Assembly: GCF_030817175.1 (NCBI RefSeq)
Contig: NZ_JAUSYY010000001.1
Location: 2,914,001 to 2,978,000, forward strand
Reading direction: 5' to 3'
Source of the DNA: Agromyces ramosus
Lineage (GTDB): Bacteria; Actinomycetota; Actinomycetes; Actinomycetales; Microbacteriaceae
DNA: 64,000 bases
The notes beneath the pieces are model-generated. The model worked only from the letters and a program-made list of their open reading frames with translations. It ran no database searches and was not told the origin of the DNA. A program made the translations under genes and the position numbers. The first letter of the stretch is position 1. Every line of letters starts with the position of its first letter. Of the stretch, positions 44,790 to 53,733 are shown piece by piece.

Positions 44790-45000
44790 TGAATCACATT
44801 CTCGTGCCGGCTGCGCTCTCACGATTCTGATTCTGGGGGTGTCCGCCACCGCCGCCGGCTGGGCGCTCTCGAACCACGTCGAGGCGGTACCTCTGAGGCC
44901 GGCACGCTGGGTGTTCTGGTCCGGCGTTTGCACACTCATCGTTGGCGCGCTGCTCTACATCTGGCCGCTTGTCTTCATGTTCACTTTCCGTCCCGCGTAA
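44790..45000 (+). pseudogene. Frameshifted small two-TM membrane protein
   Basis: ATG 44790 begins MNHILVPAAL and then stops at TGA after 13 codons. The neighbouring frame continues directly with TILILGVSATAAGWALSNH and ends FMFTFRPA at TAA 44998-45000. Joining the frames across CTCTC near 44816-44820 gives a coherent protein of about 70 residues with two transmembrane helices. A two-base slip, real or a sequencing error, explains it. The family is not recognised. The 146 bases before it hold nothing clear. Confidence 0.5.
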
Positions 45001-45117
45001 GGATCCCTCATCGCACGCGTCACCCGGGGTTCAGCGGTGGCCGACGCGGGCTGTGAATTCCACCTCGCACTCGCGTTGCGTTCGCGGAGGACTCGACGCG
45101 CGGGCCGTCCCGCTGTG

Positions 45118-45147
45118 TTGACAGGCGGCGCATGGCGCGGGGATCAT
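45118..45147 (+). promoter_or_regulatory. Leaderless promoter of the diguanylate cyclase gene
   Basis: TTGACA (45118-45123) and GATCAT (45142-45147) are spaced 18 bases, and the -10 ends six bases before ATG 45154. This is a consensus -35 with a start point at the codon itself. Confidence 0.65.
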
Positions 45148-45153
45148 TCGATC

Positions 45154-46593
45154 ATGCATCCAACCACGGCGCCGGGAGACGGCCGTCGCACGCTTCCATT
45201 GCTCCCCGCGTGCGGGCTGATCAACGTCGATCGCGCCGGCGTGATCGTGAATGTCAACACGGCGATCCTCGAATGGACGGGAAGCGAATCCGTCGAGCTC
45301 ATCGGGCGCCCGCTCGAGACCTTCCTCACCCTGCGCATGCCGCTCGCTCGTGCTGACGGACTCCGTCCGACCGACGCCACCCTGCACGGCACATCGGGCA
45401 TCGTCCGACCGGTCGTCGTCGGCGCCATCGATGGCATTAGGGCCGACAACGGCATGCAGATCGCGGTGTACGACGTCTCGGAGAGGACCGCCTTCGCGCT
45501 CGGCTTCCATGGCGCCGAAGCCAAGACCGAACGCGCACGTCGACGGCTGCAGATCCTGCTGAACGCCGCTGTGGGGTTCGGCGCGGTTCGAACAGAGACC
45601 GAGGCCGCGGAACTGCTCGTCGATGTCGCCGAGCGCGCGTTCGCCGCGACGGCCGTCAGCGTGCATCTCCGGGAGCCGGACGGGGTCGTGCAGGTCGCCG
45701 GCGTGAACCCGCTGGCGCCGCACTGGCCGGCAGGGTTCGCGCCTGCCGGCGCATTCACACTGGCACGCGGTCAGGTGCTCGTCGTGCGATCTCCCGACGA
45801 TGCTGACCGTCATGCCCCGGGAGCTGGAATGAGTACCGCCTATCGCGCTTCAGGCATCGAGGCTGCGATCGCTTCGCCGATTCGATCGAAGGGCGAATCG
45901 CTCGGATCGATGGTCTGCTATTTCGACCACCCACGGGAGTTCGACGAAGAAGCGGTGCCACTGGCCGAGGCCCTCTCGAACCAAGCCGCCCAGGCGATCG
46001 CTCGAGTGCGCCTCGAGGAATCACTGCGGCGAGCCGCGATGCACGACGAAGTCACCGGCCTGCCTCGCCGGCGACTGTTCGAGGAGGACGCCACGCAGGC
46101 GCTGCTGTCGGACTTCCCGGTGGTCGCGGTCATCTTCGCCGATCTCGACGGTTTCAAGGCGGTGAATGACCTGCTCGGACATCCGGCCGGCGATGACCTG
46201 CTGAGGGAGGTGGGCACCAGGTTGCGCGGGGTGATTCGCGAGCGCGACATCCTCGGGCGCTTCGGCGGCGACGAGTTCGTCATCGTGGCAGCGGTCGACC
46301 ATCCGATCGACGCCGAGAGCCTCGCCGAGCGCATCCGCGCATCCGTGGCCGAACCTTACGACGGGCTCGCCGAGCTCTCGATCACTGCGAGCATCGGGGT
46401 CGTCACGGTCGAATACCCCGAAAGCCCCGTCATCATCGACCAGCTCATCCGAGCAGCCGATCACGCGATGTACGACGCGAAGCTCTCCGGCGGCGACCGT
46501 GTCGCAACCAGAGAATTTCGACCCACCGGCAGGTCCGCCCTGCCGAAGCCGCGTGAAGCGGCAGCCGATGCATCACCTTCCCTTGCCCCGTGA
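45154..46593 (+). CDS. PAS-GAF-GGDEF diguanylate cyclase
   Basis: The 479-residue protein has an N-terminal PAS-like domain (CGLINVDRAGVIVNVNTAILEWTG, about residues 15-125), a GAF domain (about 150-310) and a GGDEF domain with GGDEF at 371-375. The inhibitory RxxD site (RERD) lies five residues upstream, as in feedback-controlled cyclases. It should make cyclic di-GMP in the cytoplasm in response to a ligand. No EAL domain or membrane segment is present. Confidence 0.92.
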   Translation: MHPTTAPGDGRRTLPLLPACGLINVDRAGVIVNVNTAILEWTGSESVELIGRPLETFLTLRMPLARADGLRPTDATLHGTSGIVRPVVVGAIDGIRADNGMQIAVYDVSERTAFALGFHGAEAKTERARRRLQILLNAAVGFGAVRTETEAAELLVDVAERAFAATAVSVHLREPDGVVQVAGVNPLAPHWPAGFAPAGAFTLARGQVLVVRSPDDADRHAPGAGMSTAYRASGIEAAIASPIRSKGESLGSMVCYFDHPREFDEEAVPLAEALSNQAAQAIARVRLEESLRRAAMHDEVTGLPRRRLFEEDATQALLSDFPVVAVIFADLDGFKAVNDLLGHPAGDDLLREVGTRLRGVIRERDILGRFGGDEFVIVAAVDHPIDAESLAERIRASVAEPYDGLAELSITASIGVVTVEYPESPVIIDQLIRAADHAMYDAKLSGGDRVATREFRPTGRSALPKPREAAADASPSLAP

Positions 46594-46755
46594 GAGACGA
46601 GGAACCGTCTCCGCGCGAATGACGCGGCTACCTCCGCAAGAACTCACCGCAGAACTCGCGCACTCGGAAACACGCGCTGAGCTGGAGCGGATCCCCGACC
46701 GCTGACCACCGCTTCTGCGATTCGTACTCACCAGCTCCGACCGCCTCGGTGACCC

Positions 46756-46983
46756 TCACTCGCTGACGCGGACCCTGCGTCCATCGAAGCTGACGATGTC
46801 GCCCACCTGCAGCTGCCGTCCGCGTCGGCGATCAACCTCGCCGTTCACGGCCACATGGCCGTCGATGATGGCCTCTTTCACGCTTCCACCGGAGTCGAGG
46901 AGCCCAGCGAACTTCAGAAACTGCCCGAGGCGAATGACCTCACCGCCGATCGGGACGTCGTCGATCGGGGCCGGGTTCGTCAT
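46756..46983 (-). CDS. S4-domain RNA-binding protein
   Basis: The 75-residue protein is a stand-alone S4 domain (IRLGQFLKFAGLLDSGGSVKEAIIDGHVAVNGEVDRRRGRQLQVGDIV) of the YaaA/RlbA type that binds RNA, perhaps ribosomal. TAACAT lies six bases before the ATG (leaderless). It is monocistronic. Confidence 0.9.
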   Translation of the reverse strand: MTNPAPIDDVPIGGEVIRLGQFLKFAGLLDSGGSVKEAIIDGHVAVNGEVDRRRGRQLQVGDIVSFDGRRVRVSE

Positions 46984-47123
46984 CCCCGAATGTTAGTCGA
47001 CCACGTGCCGGCTCCGAAGCCGGTTGCTCGGCGAGACGACTGACACCGATCCTTCCTGATCGCCCTCCGCGCCGGCGGATGCGCCGGCGGGTTTGATGAG
47101 CAGGAAACCACGGGTCGACCTAC

Positions 47124-47393
47124 CTACCAGACGGTGCCGCCGCCGACCGAGATGCCGCCCCACGTGAGCGCGATGAAGATCGCGGCGAACACGACGGGCG
47201 CGATGCCTGTGCCGCTGCGCGCGAGCCCCTTGAAGAGGGCGATCACGGCGAGGATTGCGGCGATGATCGAGAGGCCGCCGCCGAGGATCAGCCCGATGAA
47301 CAGCGGGATGGGCATGAGCACGAGGCCGGCCAGCGCGAACCAGAACGCGGCCCAGGCAGCCGGATTGGAACGGCGTTCGACAGAGGAGGACAT
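47124..47393 (-). CDS. Small two-to-three-TM protein (DUF4190-like)
   Basis: The 89-residue protein has hydrophobic stretches AFWFALAGLVLMPIPLFIGLILGGGLSIIAAILAVIALFKG-like and a third near VVFAAIFIALTW. Its pattern resembles DUF4190 membrane proteins of actinobacteria, with no known function. GATAAT lies five bases before the ATG. The 256-base gap 47394-47649 to moeB contains no gene that I can support. Confidence 0.75.
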   Translation of the reverse strand: MSSSVERRSNPAAWAAFWFALAGLVLMPIPLFIGLILGGGLSIIAAILAVIALFKGLARSGTGIAPVVFAAIFIALTWGGISVGGGTVW

Positions 47394-47649
47394 GCTTCAT
47401 TATCTCGTGCCCGCAGCCCGCAGCCTGTGAGACCCGCGCTGCTCGCTCAGCTGCGGCGACCACCCGATGATCCCCGTGTGACCACGATCGGACGCGATAC
47501 GGCGGCTCGAAGGGCGGTCGTTGCGCGGCAACAGGTCATTACGCGCCTGCTTCGACCGCAAACCGACGGGAATCGGGACAGGCGGCGGGAGCCTCGGTCG
47601 ACTCCGCCGAGCGCGAGGGCCCGAGCTCACCGCTGCGTACAATTGCCCC

Positions 47650-48858
47650 ATGCATTCGCCGTCGACCGTTGGCGCGACCGGCACCGGGCCGGCACCGCTC
47701 GTCGAGCCCGGCGCCCCGCTCGCCCCCGAGCGCATCGCGCGCTTCAGCCGGCAGCTGATGCTGCCCGGCTTCGGTGAGCTCGCACAGCGTCGACTCGCGG
47801 CGGCGCGGGTGCTGGTGGTGGGCGCGGGCGGGCTCGGCAGTGCGCTCGTGCCGTACCTCGCGGGCGCGGGCGTCGGCACGATCGGCATCGTCGACGACGA
47901 CACCGTCGAGCTGTCGAACCTGCACCGCCAGGTGAGTCACGGCGTGGGCGACCTCGGACGGCTGAAGGTCGACTCGCTCGCCGAGACCGTCACGGCGATC
48001 GATCCCGATTGCCGTGTGGTGCGTCACCCGGTTCGGCTCACCGCCGCGAACATCGGGGGCATCCTCGCGGGCTACGACGTCCTCGTCGACGGCAGCGACA
48101 ACTTCCCCACGCGCTACCTCACGAACGACGCGGCGGTGCTCGCGGGCGTCCCGCTCGTCTGGGGCGCGATCCTTCGCTTCCACGGGCAGGCCGGGCTCTC
48201 CTGGCACGAGCATGGCCCGACGTACCGCGACCTCTTCCCGGTGCCGCCGGCGCCCGACGAGGTGCTCTCGTGCGAACTCGGCGGCGTGCTGCCGAGCGTG
48301 TGCGCGACGATCGGCTCGCTCATGGCGACCGAGGTCGTGAAGCTCGTCACGGGCGTCGGCGAGCTGCTGCTGGGGCGGGTCGTCACGATCGACGCCCTCT
48401 CGGGTCGCTCACGCGAGATCGCGTACGAGGCGATCGCGGATGCCCCTGAGATCACGACCCTCATCGACTACGAAGGGTTCTGCGGGCTCGAGGCCCCCGG
48501 CGAGGCCGGCACGGTGGGCGACGCGGCGCTCGCGGCATCCGCCCCCGTTCGCGTGTCCTCCGCCGAGCTGCTACGGCGCATCCGCAGCGGCGAGCCGTTG
48601 CGGCTCGTCGACGTGCGCGAACCCCGGGAGGCGGAGCTCCGGAGCATCCGGGGCAGCGAGCTCTTCCCCCTCGGAGAAGTCACGGCCGGCGGTGGGCCCG
48701 AGCTGGGCGACGCGCCGATCGTCGTGTATTGCGAGCGTGATCTGCGCTCCCGGCGAGCAGCCCGATTGCTGCTCGAGCGCGGCCACTCCGACGTCGTGTA
48801 CCTGGCGGGCGGCATCGAGGAGTTCGCCGCGGTCGCCGCCGACCTCGTGCGCCGCTGA
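47650..48858 (+). CDS. moeB: Molybdopterin synthase adenylyltransferase MoeB/MoeZ with rhodanese domain
   Basis: The 402-residue protein has a ThiF/E1-like domain (FSRQLMLPGFGE, VLVVGAGGLGSALVPYLAGAGVGTIGIVDDD, DGSDNFPTRYLTND) and a C-terminal rhodanese domain whose active loop is VYCERDLRSRRAA with Cys at the persulfide position. It adenylates and sulfurates the MoaD Gly-Gly tail. TACAAT lies six bases before ATG 47650 (leaderless). It is followed by moaE after 47 bases. Confidence 0.93.
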   Translation: MHSPSTVGATGTGPAPLVEPGAPLAPERIARFSRQLMLPGFGELAQRRLAAARVLVVGAGGLGSALVPYLAGAGVGTIGIVDDDTVELSNLHRQVSHGVGDLGRLKVDSLAETVTAIDPDCRVVRHPVRLTAANIGGILAGYDVLVDGSDNFPTRYLTNDAAVLAGVPLVWGAILRFHGQAGLSWHEHGPTYRDLFPVPPAPDEVLSCELGGVLPSVCATIGSLMATEVVKLVTGVGELLLGRVVTIDALSGRSREIAYEAIADAPEITTLIDYEGFCGLEAPGEAGTVGDAALAASAPVRVSSAELLRRIRSGEPLRLVDVREPREAELRSIRGSELFPLGEVTAGGGPELGDAPIVVYCERDLRSRRAARLLLERGHSDVVYLAGGIEEFAAVAADLVRR

Positions 48859-48905
48859 GCGCACGGCACCCACCCGATCACCCGCACGCGAAGGACGCCG
48901 CACGC

Positions 48906-49319
48906 ATGACCCAACCGCTGGCCGTCATCTCCACCGGCCCGATCGACGAGGCCGCCGTGCGCGCCGCGGTCGAGGGCGCCTCGAGCGGTGCCGTCGTGAC
49001 GTTCTGCGGGGTCGTGCGCGACCACGACGGCGGCCGCGAGGTGCGGGCGCTCGACTACAAGGGGCATCCCGAGGCCGAGCGATTCCTCGCCGAGTGCGTG
49101 CGCCGCATCGCCGACGAGACCGGGCTCGCCGTGGCGGCCGCGCACCGGGTCGGCGAACTGCGGATCGGCGACGTCGCGCTGTTCGCCGCGGCATCCGCTG
49201 CCCACCGGGCCGAGGCCTTCGATGCCTGCGAACGCCTCGTCGAGCTCATCAAGCAGGAGGTGCCGATCTGGAAACGGCAGCACTTCAGCGACGGCGTCTC
49301 GGAGTGGGTCGGGCTCTGA
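48906..49319 (+). CDS. moaE: Molybdopterin synthase catalytic subunit MoaE
   Basis: The 137-residue protein has VVTFCGVVRDHDGGREVRALDYKGHPEAE, AAHRVGELRIGDVAL and IKQEVPIWKRQHFSDG, the latter holding the conserved catalytic lysines of MoaE. With MoaD it adds the dithiolene sulfurs to precursor Z. It converges with moaA, 24 bases apart. Confidence 0.95.
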   Translation: MTQPLAVISTGPIDEAAVRAAVEGASSGAVVTFCGVVRDHDGGREVRALDYKGHPEAERFLAECVRRIADETGLAVAAAHRVGELRIGDVALFAAASAAHRAEAFDACERLVELIKQEVPIWKRQHFSDGVSEWVGL

Positions 49320-49343
49320 GGCCCGCCCTGAGAAGCGGGCGAG

Positions 49344-50459
49344 TCAGCCGCCGATGTACGACATCTCGACCTTGGGCCGCGCCGCCCGCAGCTCGGGCGT
49401 GAGCGTCGCCCGCACCTCGGAGTAGCGATCGTCGCGGGCACCCCAGATCGAGCCCATCGCCGCGGCGAGCCCTGCGTCATCGATGCCGCCGCGCAGGAGC
49501 GCGCGGAGGTCGTGGCCCTCGGAGGCGAACAGGCAGGTGAAGAGCTTGCCCTCGGTCGAGATGCGTGCCCGGTTGCAGGTGCCGCAGAACGCCTGCGACA
49601 CGCTCGAGATGACGCCGATCTCGCCGCCGCCGTCGCGGTAGCGCCAGCGGGTCGCCGTCTCGCCGGGGGCGGATGCGCCGAGCGGCTCGAGCGGCAGCTC
49701 GGCGTCGATGCGGCCGACGATCTCGGCGGAGGGCACCACCTCGGCGAGGTCCCACCCGTTGGAGGTGCCGACGTCCATGTACTCGATGAAGCGCAGGGTG
49801 AACGGAGTGTCCTTGAAGTGCCTCGCCATGGGGAGCACCTCGTGGTCGTTGACGCCGCGCTTGACGACCATGTTCAGCTTGATCGGACCGAGGCCCGCCT
49901 CATGAGCGACCTGCAGGCCGTGGAGCACCTTGGCCACCGGGAAGCGCACGTCGTTCATCGCCTGGAACACGGTGTCGTCGAGCGAGTCGAGCGACACGGT
50001 CACCCGGGTGAGTCCCGCAGCTTTCAGGGCCGCAGCCTTGACGCCGAGCGCGGCGCCGTTCGTGGTCAGCGCGATCTCGAGCGGCCGGCCGTCGGGCGTG
50101 CGCAGCGCGGCGAGCCGTTCGACGAGCTCTTCGATGCCGCGACGCAGCAGCGGTTCACCACCTGTGAGCCGGAGCTTCTCGACGCCGTGCGCCGCTGCGA
50201 CCCGCGCGATGCGGGTGATCTCGTCGAAGCTCAGGAGCTCTTCACGGTCGAGGAAGGCGTAGTCGCGCCCGAACACGGTCTTCGGCATGCAGTACACGCA
50301 GCGGAAGTTGCAGCGATCGGTGACCGAGATGCGCAGGTCGCGCATCGGCCGGTCGAGCTGATCGGTGACGAGGCCGGTCGACGGCAGGCGCTGCGCGCGC
50401 GAGGTCGTGGCCCCCGCCGGTGAGCGGGGCGCCGTGAGCGGAATATCCGCCTTCGACAT
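49344..50459 (-). CDS. moaA: GTP 3',8-cyclase MoaA (radical SAM)
   Basis: The 371-residue protein has the radical-SAM cluster motif [11 protein letters not shown], the C-terminal second cluster [18 protein letters not shown] and the functional Gly-Gly tail (YIGG). It starts molybdopterin synthesis from GTP. It begins only 39 bases after the modC stop, so it is probably read together with modABC. Confidence 0.95.
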   Translation of the reverse strand: MSKADIPLTAPRSPAGATTSRAQRLPSTGLVTDQLDRPMRDLRISVTDRCNFRCVYCMPKTVFGRDYAFLDREELLSFDEITRIARVAAAHGVEKLRLTGGEPLLRRGIEELVERLAALRTPDGRPLEIALTTNGAALGVKAAALKAAGLTRVTVSLDSLDDTVFQAMNDVRFPVAKVLHGLQVAHEAGLGPIKLNMVVKRGVNDHEVLPMARHFKDTPFTLRFIEYMDVGTSNGWDLAEVVPSAEIVGRIDAELPLEPLGASAPGETATRWRYRDGGGEIGVISSVSQAFCGTCNRARISTEGKLFTCLFASEGHDLRALLRGGIDDAGLAAAMGSIWGARDDRYSEVRATLTPELRAARPKVEMSYIGG

Positions 50460-50498
50460 GGGCGACCCCCTGTTCGTGGCGTCTAAGGTAACACCGGT

Positions 50499-51647
50499 TC
50501 AGGCGATGACCCGCACCGAGACATCCGTCGCCGTAATGGTGAAGGCGAGCCGGGCGCCCGGGGCGAGGTCGAGCGAGACCGCGGCGGCCGACGGCACGTC
50601 GACGGCGAGGTCGGGGTGCTCGGCGGTCATGATGCGCACGCCGCCGGGCGCGGGCCGGAGGAGCGCGACCGTGCCGATCCAGCGATTGACCGAGGGCTCA
50701 GCGGATGCCGCGGCCGCGCCCTCGGCGGCCGGCCGCACGTGCACCGAGGCGGGGCTGAACACCGCGGTCGCCGCGCGCCCGGCGACGAGTCGCTCGCCGA
50801 CGCCGCGGAGCACGAGGACGGAGTCGCCTGTTGCGGCCGTGATCGCGACCCCGTCGTCGCCGCTGCCGACGCCCGCGGCGAGGTTCACCCCGGCGAGTGC
50901 GGCGACGAACGGCGTCGCCGGATGCCCGAGCACCTCGGCGGTCGCACCCTGCTGCACGATCCGGCCGTCGTGGAGGATCGCCGCCCGGCGCGCGAGCACG
51001 ATCGCGTCGAGCGGGTCATGCGTCACGAGCAGCGTCGGGATGCGCTCGTCGCCGGGGAGCGTCGCGATGAGTCGCCGCATGTCGCTCGCGGTCTGCACGT
51101 CGAGCGACGCGAACGGTTCGTCGAGCAGCAGCAGTTCGGGGCGAGCGGCGAGGGCGCGGGCGATCGCGACGCGCTGCTGCTGGCCGCCCGAGAGCTCGGC
51201 GGGCCGGCGCTCGGCGAGGTCGGCGAGTCCGACCTCCTCGAGCCGGCGCAGAGCCGTGCGACGCGATGCTGCGGCGTGACCGCCTTGCGCGCGTGGACCG
51301 AACGCGACGTTCTCGAGCGCGCTGAGATGCGGGAAGAGCAGCGGCTGCTGGCCGAGCAGACCCACACGGCGTCGCTCGAGCGGCACCTCCCACAGTGAGC
51401 CGTCGGACCGGCGACGGGCGAGGTCGCGCCCACCGACCCGCACGAAGCCGGTGGGCGGGGCGAGGTGCCCCGCGATCGCGGCGAGCAGGGTCGACTTTCC
51501 GGCGCCGTTCGGTCCGAGCACCGCGACGATCTCGCCAGGCGCGACGGCGAGCTCCGCCTCGACGGTGAAGCTCCCCACGGTCGCAGTGAACGCCGCCTCG
51601 AGACCAGCGGATGCCCCGGCGCCGGTTGACGCCCCGGACCCGGTCAT
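50499..51647 (-). CDS. modC: Molybdate ABC transporter ATP-binding protein ModC
   Basis: The 382-residue protein has Walker A GPNGAGKST, the signature LSGGQQQRVAIARAL, Walker B LLLLDEPFASLD and a C-terminal TOBE/Mop-like domain from about residue 290. It drives molybdate import and binds oxyanion at its C-terminus. Its ATG overlaps the modB stop (ATGA). Confidence 0.92.
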   Translation of the reverse strand: MTGSGASTGAGASAGLEAAFTATVGSFTVEAELAVAPGEIVAVLGPNGAGKSTLLAAIAGHLAPPTGFVRVGGRDLARRRSDGSLWEVPLERRRVGLLGQQPLLFPHLSALENVAFGPRAQGGHAAASRRTALRRLEEVGLADLAERRPAELSGGQQQRVAIARALAARPELLLLDEPFASLDVQTASDMRRLIATLPGDERIPTLLVTHDPLDAIVLARRAAILHDGRIVQQGATAEVLGHPATPFVAALAGVNLAAGVGSGDDGVAITAATGDSVLVLRGVGERLVAGRAATAVFSPASVHVRPAAEGAAAASAEPSVNRWIGTVALLRPAPGGVRIMTAEHPDLAVDVPSAAAVSLDLAPGARLAFTITATDVSVRVIA

Positions 51648-52483
51648 CGCGGCGCATCCTCGCGCCAGCTGCGCATCGCGAGCAGCACGGCGATCGCAAC
51701 CGCGATGAGCATGAGCGAGAGGGCGATCGCCGTGTCTTCGCTGACACCCGCTCCGTTGAACGCGGTGTAGATCGCCAGCGGCATCGTGCGAGTGGTGCCG
51801 GGGGCGTTGCCCGCGAACAGCGCCGTGGCGCCGAACTCGCCGAGCGCGCGTGCGAAGCACAGCACCGTGCCGGCCAGCAGGCCCGGGCCCACGAGCGGGA
51901 GGGTGACGCGGCGGAAGACGGTGAAGCGCCCCGCGCCGAGCCCTGCGGCGACCGCTTCGAAGCGGGTGCCGACACTGCGAAGCGCTCCTTCGACCGAGAT
52001 CACGAGGAACGGCAGCGCGACGAAGGTCTGCGCGATCACCACGGCCGCCGTCGTGAACGGCACCCGGATGCCCGCGACCGCGAATGCCTCACCGAAGAGG
52101 CCGTTGCGGCCGAGCAGCGCGAGCAGCGCGATGCCGCCCACGAGCGGCGGCAGCACGAGCGGGAGCGTCGCGAGCGTGCGGAGCGCCGCCGCGATCGGGC
52201 GCGAGCTGCGGGCGATGAGCAGCGCGAGCGGCACGCCGAGCACGATGCAGCACGTCGTCGCGATCGTCGCGGTGAGGAGTGAGAGCGTGAGCGCCTGCAG
52301 TGCGGCGGGGGAGGTGACCGCGGCGGGCACGTCTGCCCAGTCGAGGCGCACGAGGAGCGCGACGAGCGGCAGCAGCAGCACCGCGATGCCGAGGCCCGCC
52401 GGGATCGCGAGCCAGCGGGGGAAGCGGATCGGCGGCCGGTCGCCCGAACGGCCTCGAACCGGTTGCGTGGCGGCGGAGACCAT
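51644..52483 (-). CDS. modB: Molybdate ABC transporter permease ModB
   Basis: The 279-residue membrane protein has about six helices and the permease loop AAGLGAGRFTVFRRVTLPL. The start ATG 52483 lies eight bases after GGGAGG; GTG 52489, which overlaps the modA stop, is an alternative. It forms the channel of the ModABC importer. Confidence 0.93.
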   Translation of the reverse strand: MVSAATQPVRGRSGDRPPIRFPRWLAIPAGLGIAVLLLPLVALLVRLDWADVPAAVTSPAALQALTLSLLTATIATTCCIVLGVPLALLIARSSRPIAAALRTLATLPLVLPPLVGGIALLALLGRNGLFGEAFAVAGIRVPFTTAAVVIAQTFVALPFLVISVEGALRSVGTRFEAVAAGLGAGRFTVFRRVTLPLVGPGLLAGTVLCFARALGEFGATALFAGNAPGTTRTMPLAIYTAFNGAGVSEDTAIALSLMLIAVAIAVLLAMRSWREDAPR

Positions 52484-52485
52484 GG

Positions 52486-53268
52486 TCACGGCCTCCCGAA
52501 CCCGAACGCGTCGAGCACTTCGGCGCCCGCGGGGGAGCGCACGAACTCGACGAACGCGCGTGCGGCAGCGGGGTCGCGGGCGCCGGTGAGCGCGGCGATC
52601 GGGTACACGTTCGTGACGGCATCCGCGCCCTCGATCTCGACGGCATCGACCTCGCCTTCGGCAGCCTCGACGTCGGTGACGTAGACGAGGCCGGCATCCG
52701 CCTCGCCCGTGCGCACCTTCGTGAGCACTGCGGTGACGTTCTGCTCCTCGCTCGCGGGCGTGACCGCGACCCCGGCGCGCTCGAGCAGCGAGTGGGCGGC
52801 GGCACCGCACGGCACTTCGGGTGCGCAGAGCACGACGGCGGGTGCGGCAGGGCCGGCGAGGTCGGCCGGCCCTTCGATGCCGAGCGGGTTGCCCGGCCCC
52901 ACCGCGATCGTCATGACGTTGGTCGCGAACGCCTCGGGTTCACCCTCGACGAGGCCGTCGTCGGCGACGCGCGCCATGCTCGGCTCATCGGCCGACGCGA
53001 AGACGTCGGCCGGCGCGCCGGCGAGCAGCTGGGCCGCGAGCGTGGAGGAGCCGTCGTAGCTGATCGGTGCGATGTCGACGTCGGGGTGGAGGCCCTCGAA
53101 TCGGGTCGCCAGCTCGTCGAAGGCGCCTTGCAGGGAAGCCGCGGCGAAGATCCGGAGCTCGTCGCTCGCAGCCTCAGACTCGGCGGAGCATCCGGCGAGC
53201 GCTGCGAAAGCCGCGGCCGCCGCGGACGCGAGCATGCCGAATCGGATGCCCCGACCCCGCGCCGTCAC
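52486..53268 (-). CDS. modA: Molybdate-binding lipoprotein ModA
   Basis: The 260-residue protein has a signal peptide with lipobox ALAGC and the ModA fold (LRIFAAASLQGAFDELATRF, ADVFASADEPSM, GLVYVTDVEAA). It binds molybdate or tungstate outside the membrane. GTG 53268 overlaps the stop of the regulator gene (GTGA). Confidence 0.94.
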   Translation of the reverse strand: MTARGRGIRFGMLASAAAAAFAALAGCSAESEAASDELRIFAAASLQGAFDELATRFEGLHPDVDIAPISYDGSSTLAAQLLAGAPADVFASADEPSMARVADDGLVEGEPEAFATNVMTIAVGPGNPLGIEGPADLAGPAAPAVVLCAPEVPCGAAAHSLLERAGVAVTPASEEQNVTAVLTKVRTGEADAGLVYVTDVEAAEGEVDAVEIEGADAVTNVYPIAALTGARDPAAARAFVEFVRSPAGAEVLDAFGFGRP

Positions 53269-53672
53269 GCCCGCGAACCCTCATCGGTCTCGACGATCAC
53301 CATCGTCGCCTTCACGATGGCGACGCCGCGACTGCCGGCCTCGAGCCGCAGCTCGCGAGCCGCCTCGGCGGACATCAGTGACACCACGCGATGCGGACCG
53401 CACTGCAGTTCGACCTGCGCCATGAGCCCGTCGATCTCGACGCTCGTGACGAGCCCCACGAAACGGTTGCGGGCGCTGCGGCGCACGGGGCTGCGGTCGT
53501 CGACCGTGGCGGCGATCGCCACGGCGCGGGCCGCGAGCTCATCGCCCCGCACGACCTGGCGGCCTGCGTCGTCGTGCTCGACACCGAGGAGCCCGTCGCG
53601 GATCCAGCGGCGAACGGTGTCGTCGCTCACCCCGACGAGCGCAGCGCCCTCACTGATCCGATACTGCGTCAT
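53265..53672 (-). CDS. MerR-type HTH plus Mop/TOBE molybdate-responsive regulator
   Basis: The 135-residue protein joins an N-terminal excisionase/MerR-like HTH (MTQYRISEGAALVGVSDDTVRRWIRDGLL) to a Mop/TOBE domain (RNRFVGLVTSVEIDGLMAQVELQCGPHRVVSLMS). This is the short ModE-like form found in actinobacteria. It should sense intracellular molybdate and regulate the operon it heads. ATG 53672 is seven bases after TAAGCT. Confidence 0.88.
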   Translation of the reverse strand: MTQYRISEGAALVGVSDDTVRRWIRDGLLGVEHDDAGRQVVRGDELAARAVAIAATVDDRSPVRRSARNRFVGLVTSVEIDGLMAQVELQCGPHRVVSLMSAEAARELRLEAGSRGVAIVKATMVIVETDEGSRA

Positions 53673-53679
53673 AAGAGGG

Positions 53680-53702
53680 AGCTTAGTTCCGCACATGCGG
53701 AT
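53680..53702 (-). promoter_or_regulatory. Leaderless -10 and palindromic operator of the mod operon
   Basis: TAAGCT (53685-53680, minus strand) lies seven bases before the regulator ATG. Just upstream, 53689-53702 holds arms TCCGCA and TGCGGA around two bases, in the -35/-10 spacer. This is a natural place for the Mop-domain regulator to bind when molybdate is plentiful. Confidence 0.6.
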
Positions 53703-53733
53703 CCGCACCAAGCGCGGCTCGCGGGCGGCCGAG

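Noticed and set aside
46619..46705. Short plus frame of 28 codons after the diguanylate cyclase gene
   Set aside because: Too short, no ribosome site and no family resemblance.
47071..47095. CGCCGGCG-GATG-CGCCGGCG hairpin followed by GGGTTTG as an intrinsic terminator
   Set aside because: The T-run is too short, the arms are self-complementary, and neither flanking gene reads toward it in the plus direction.
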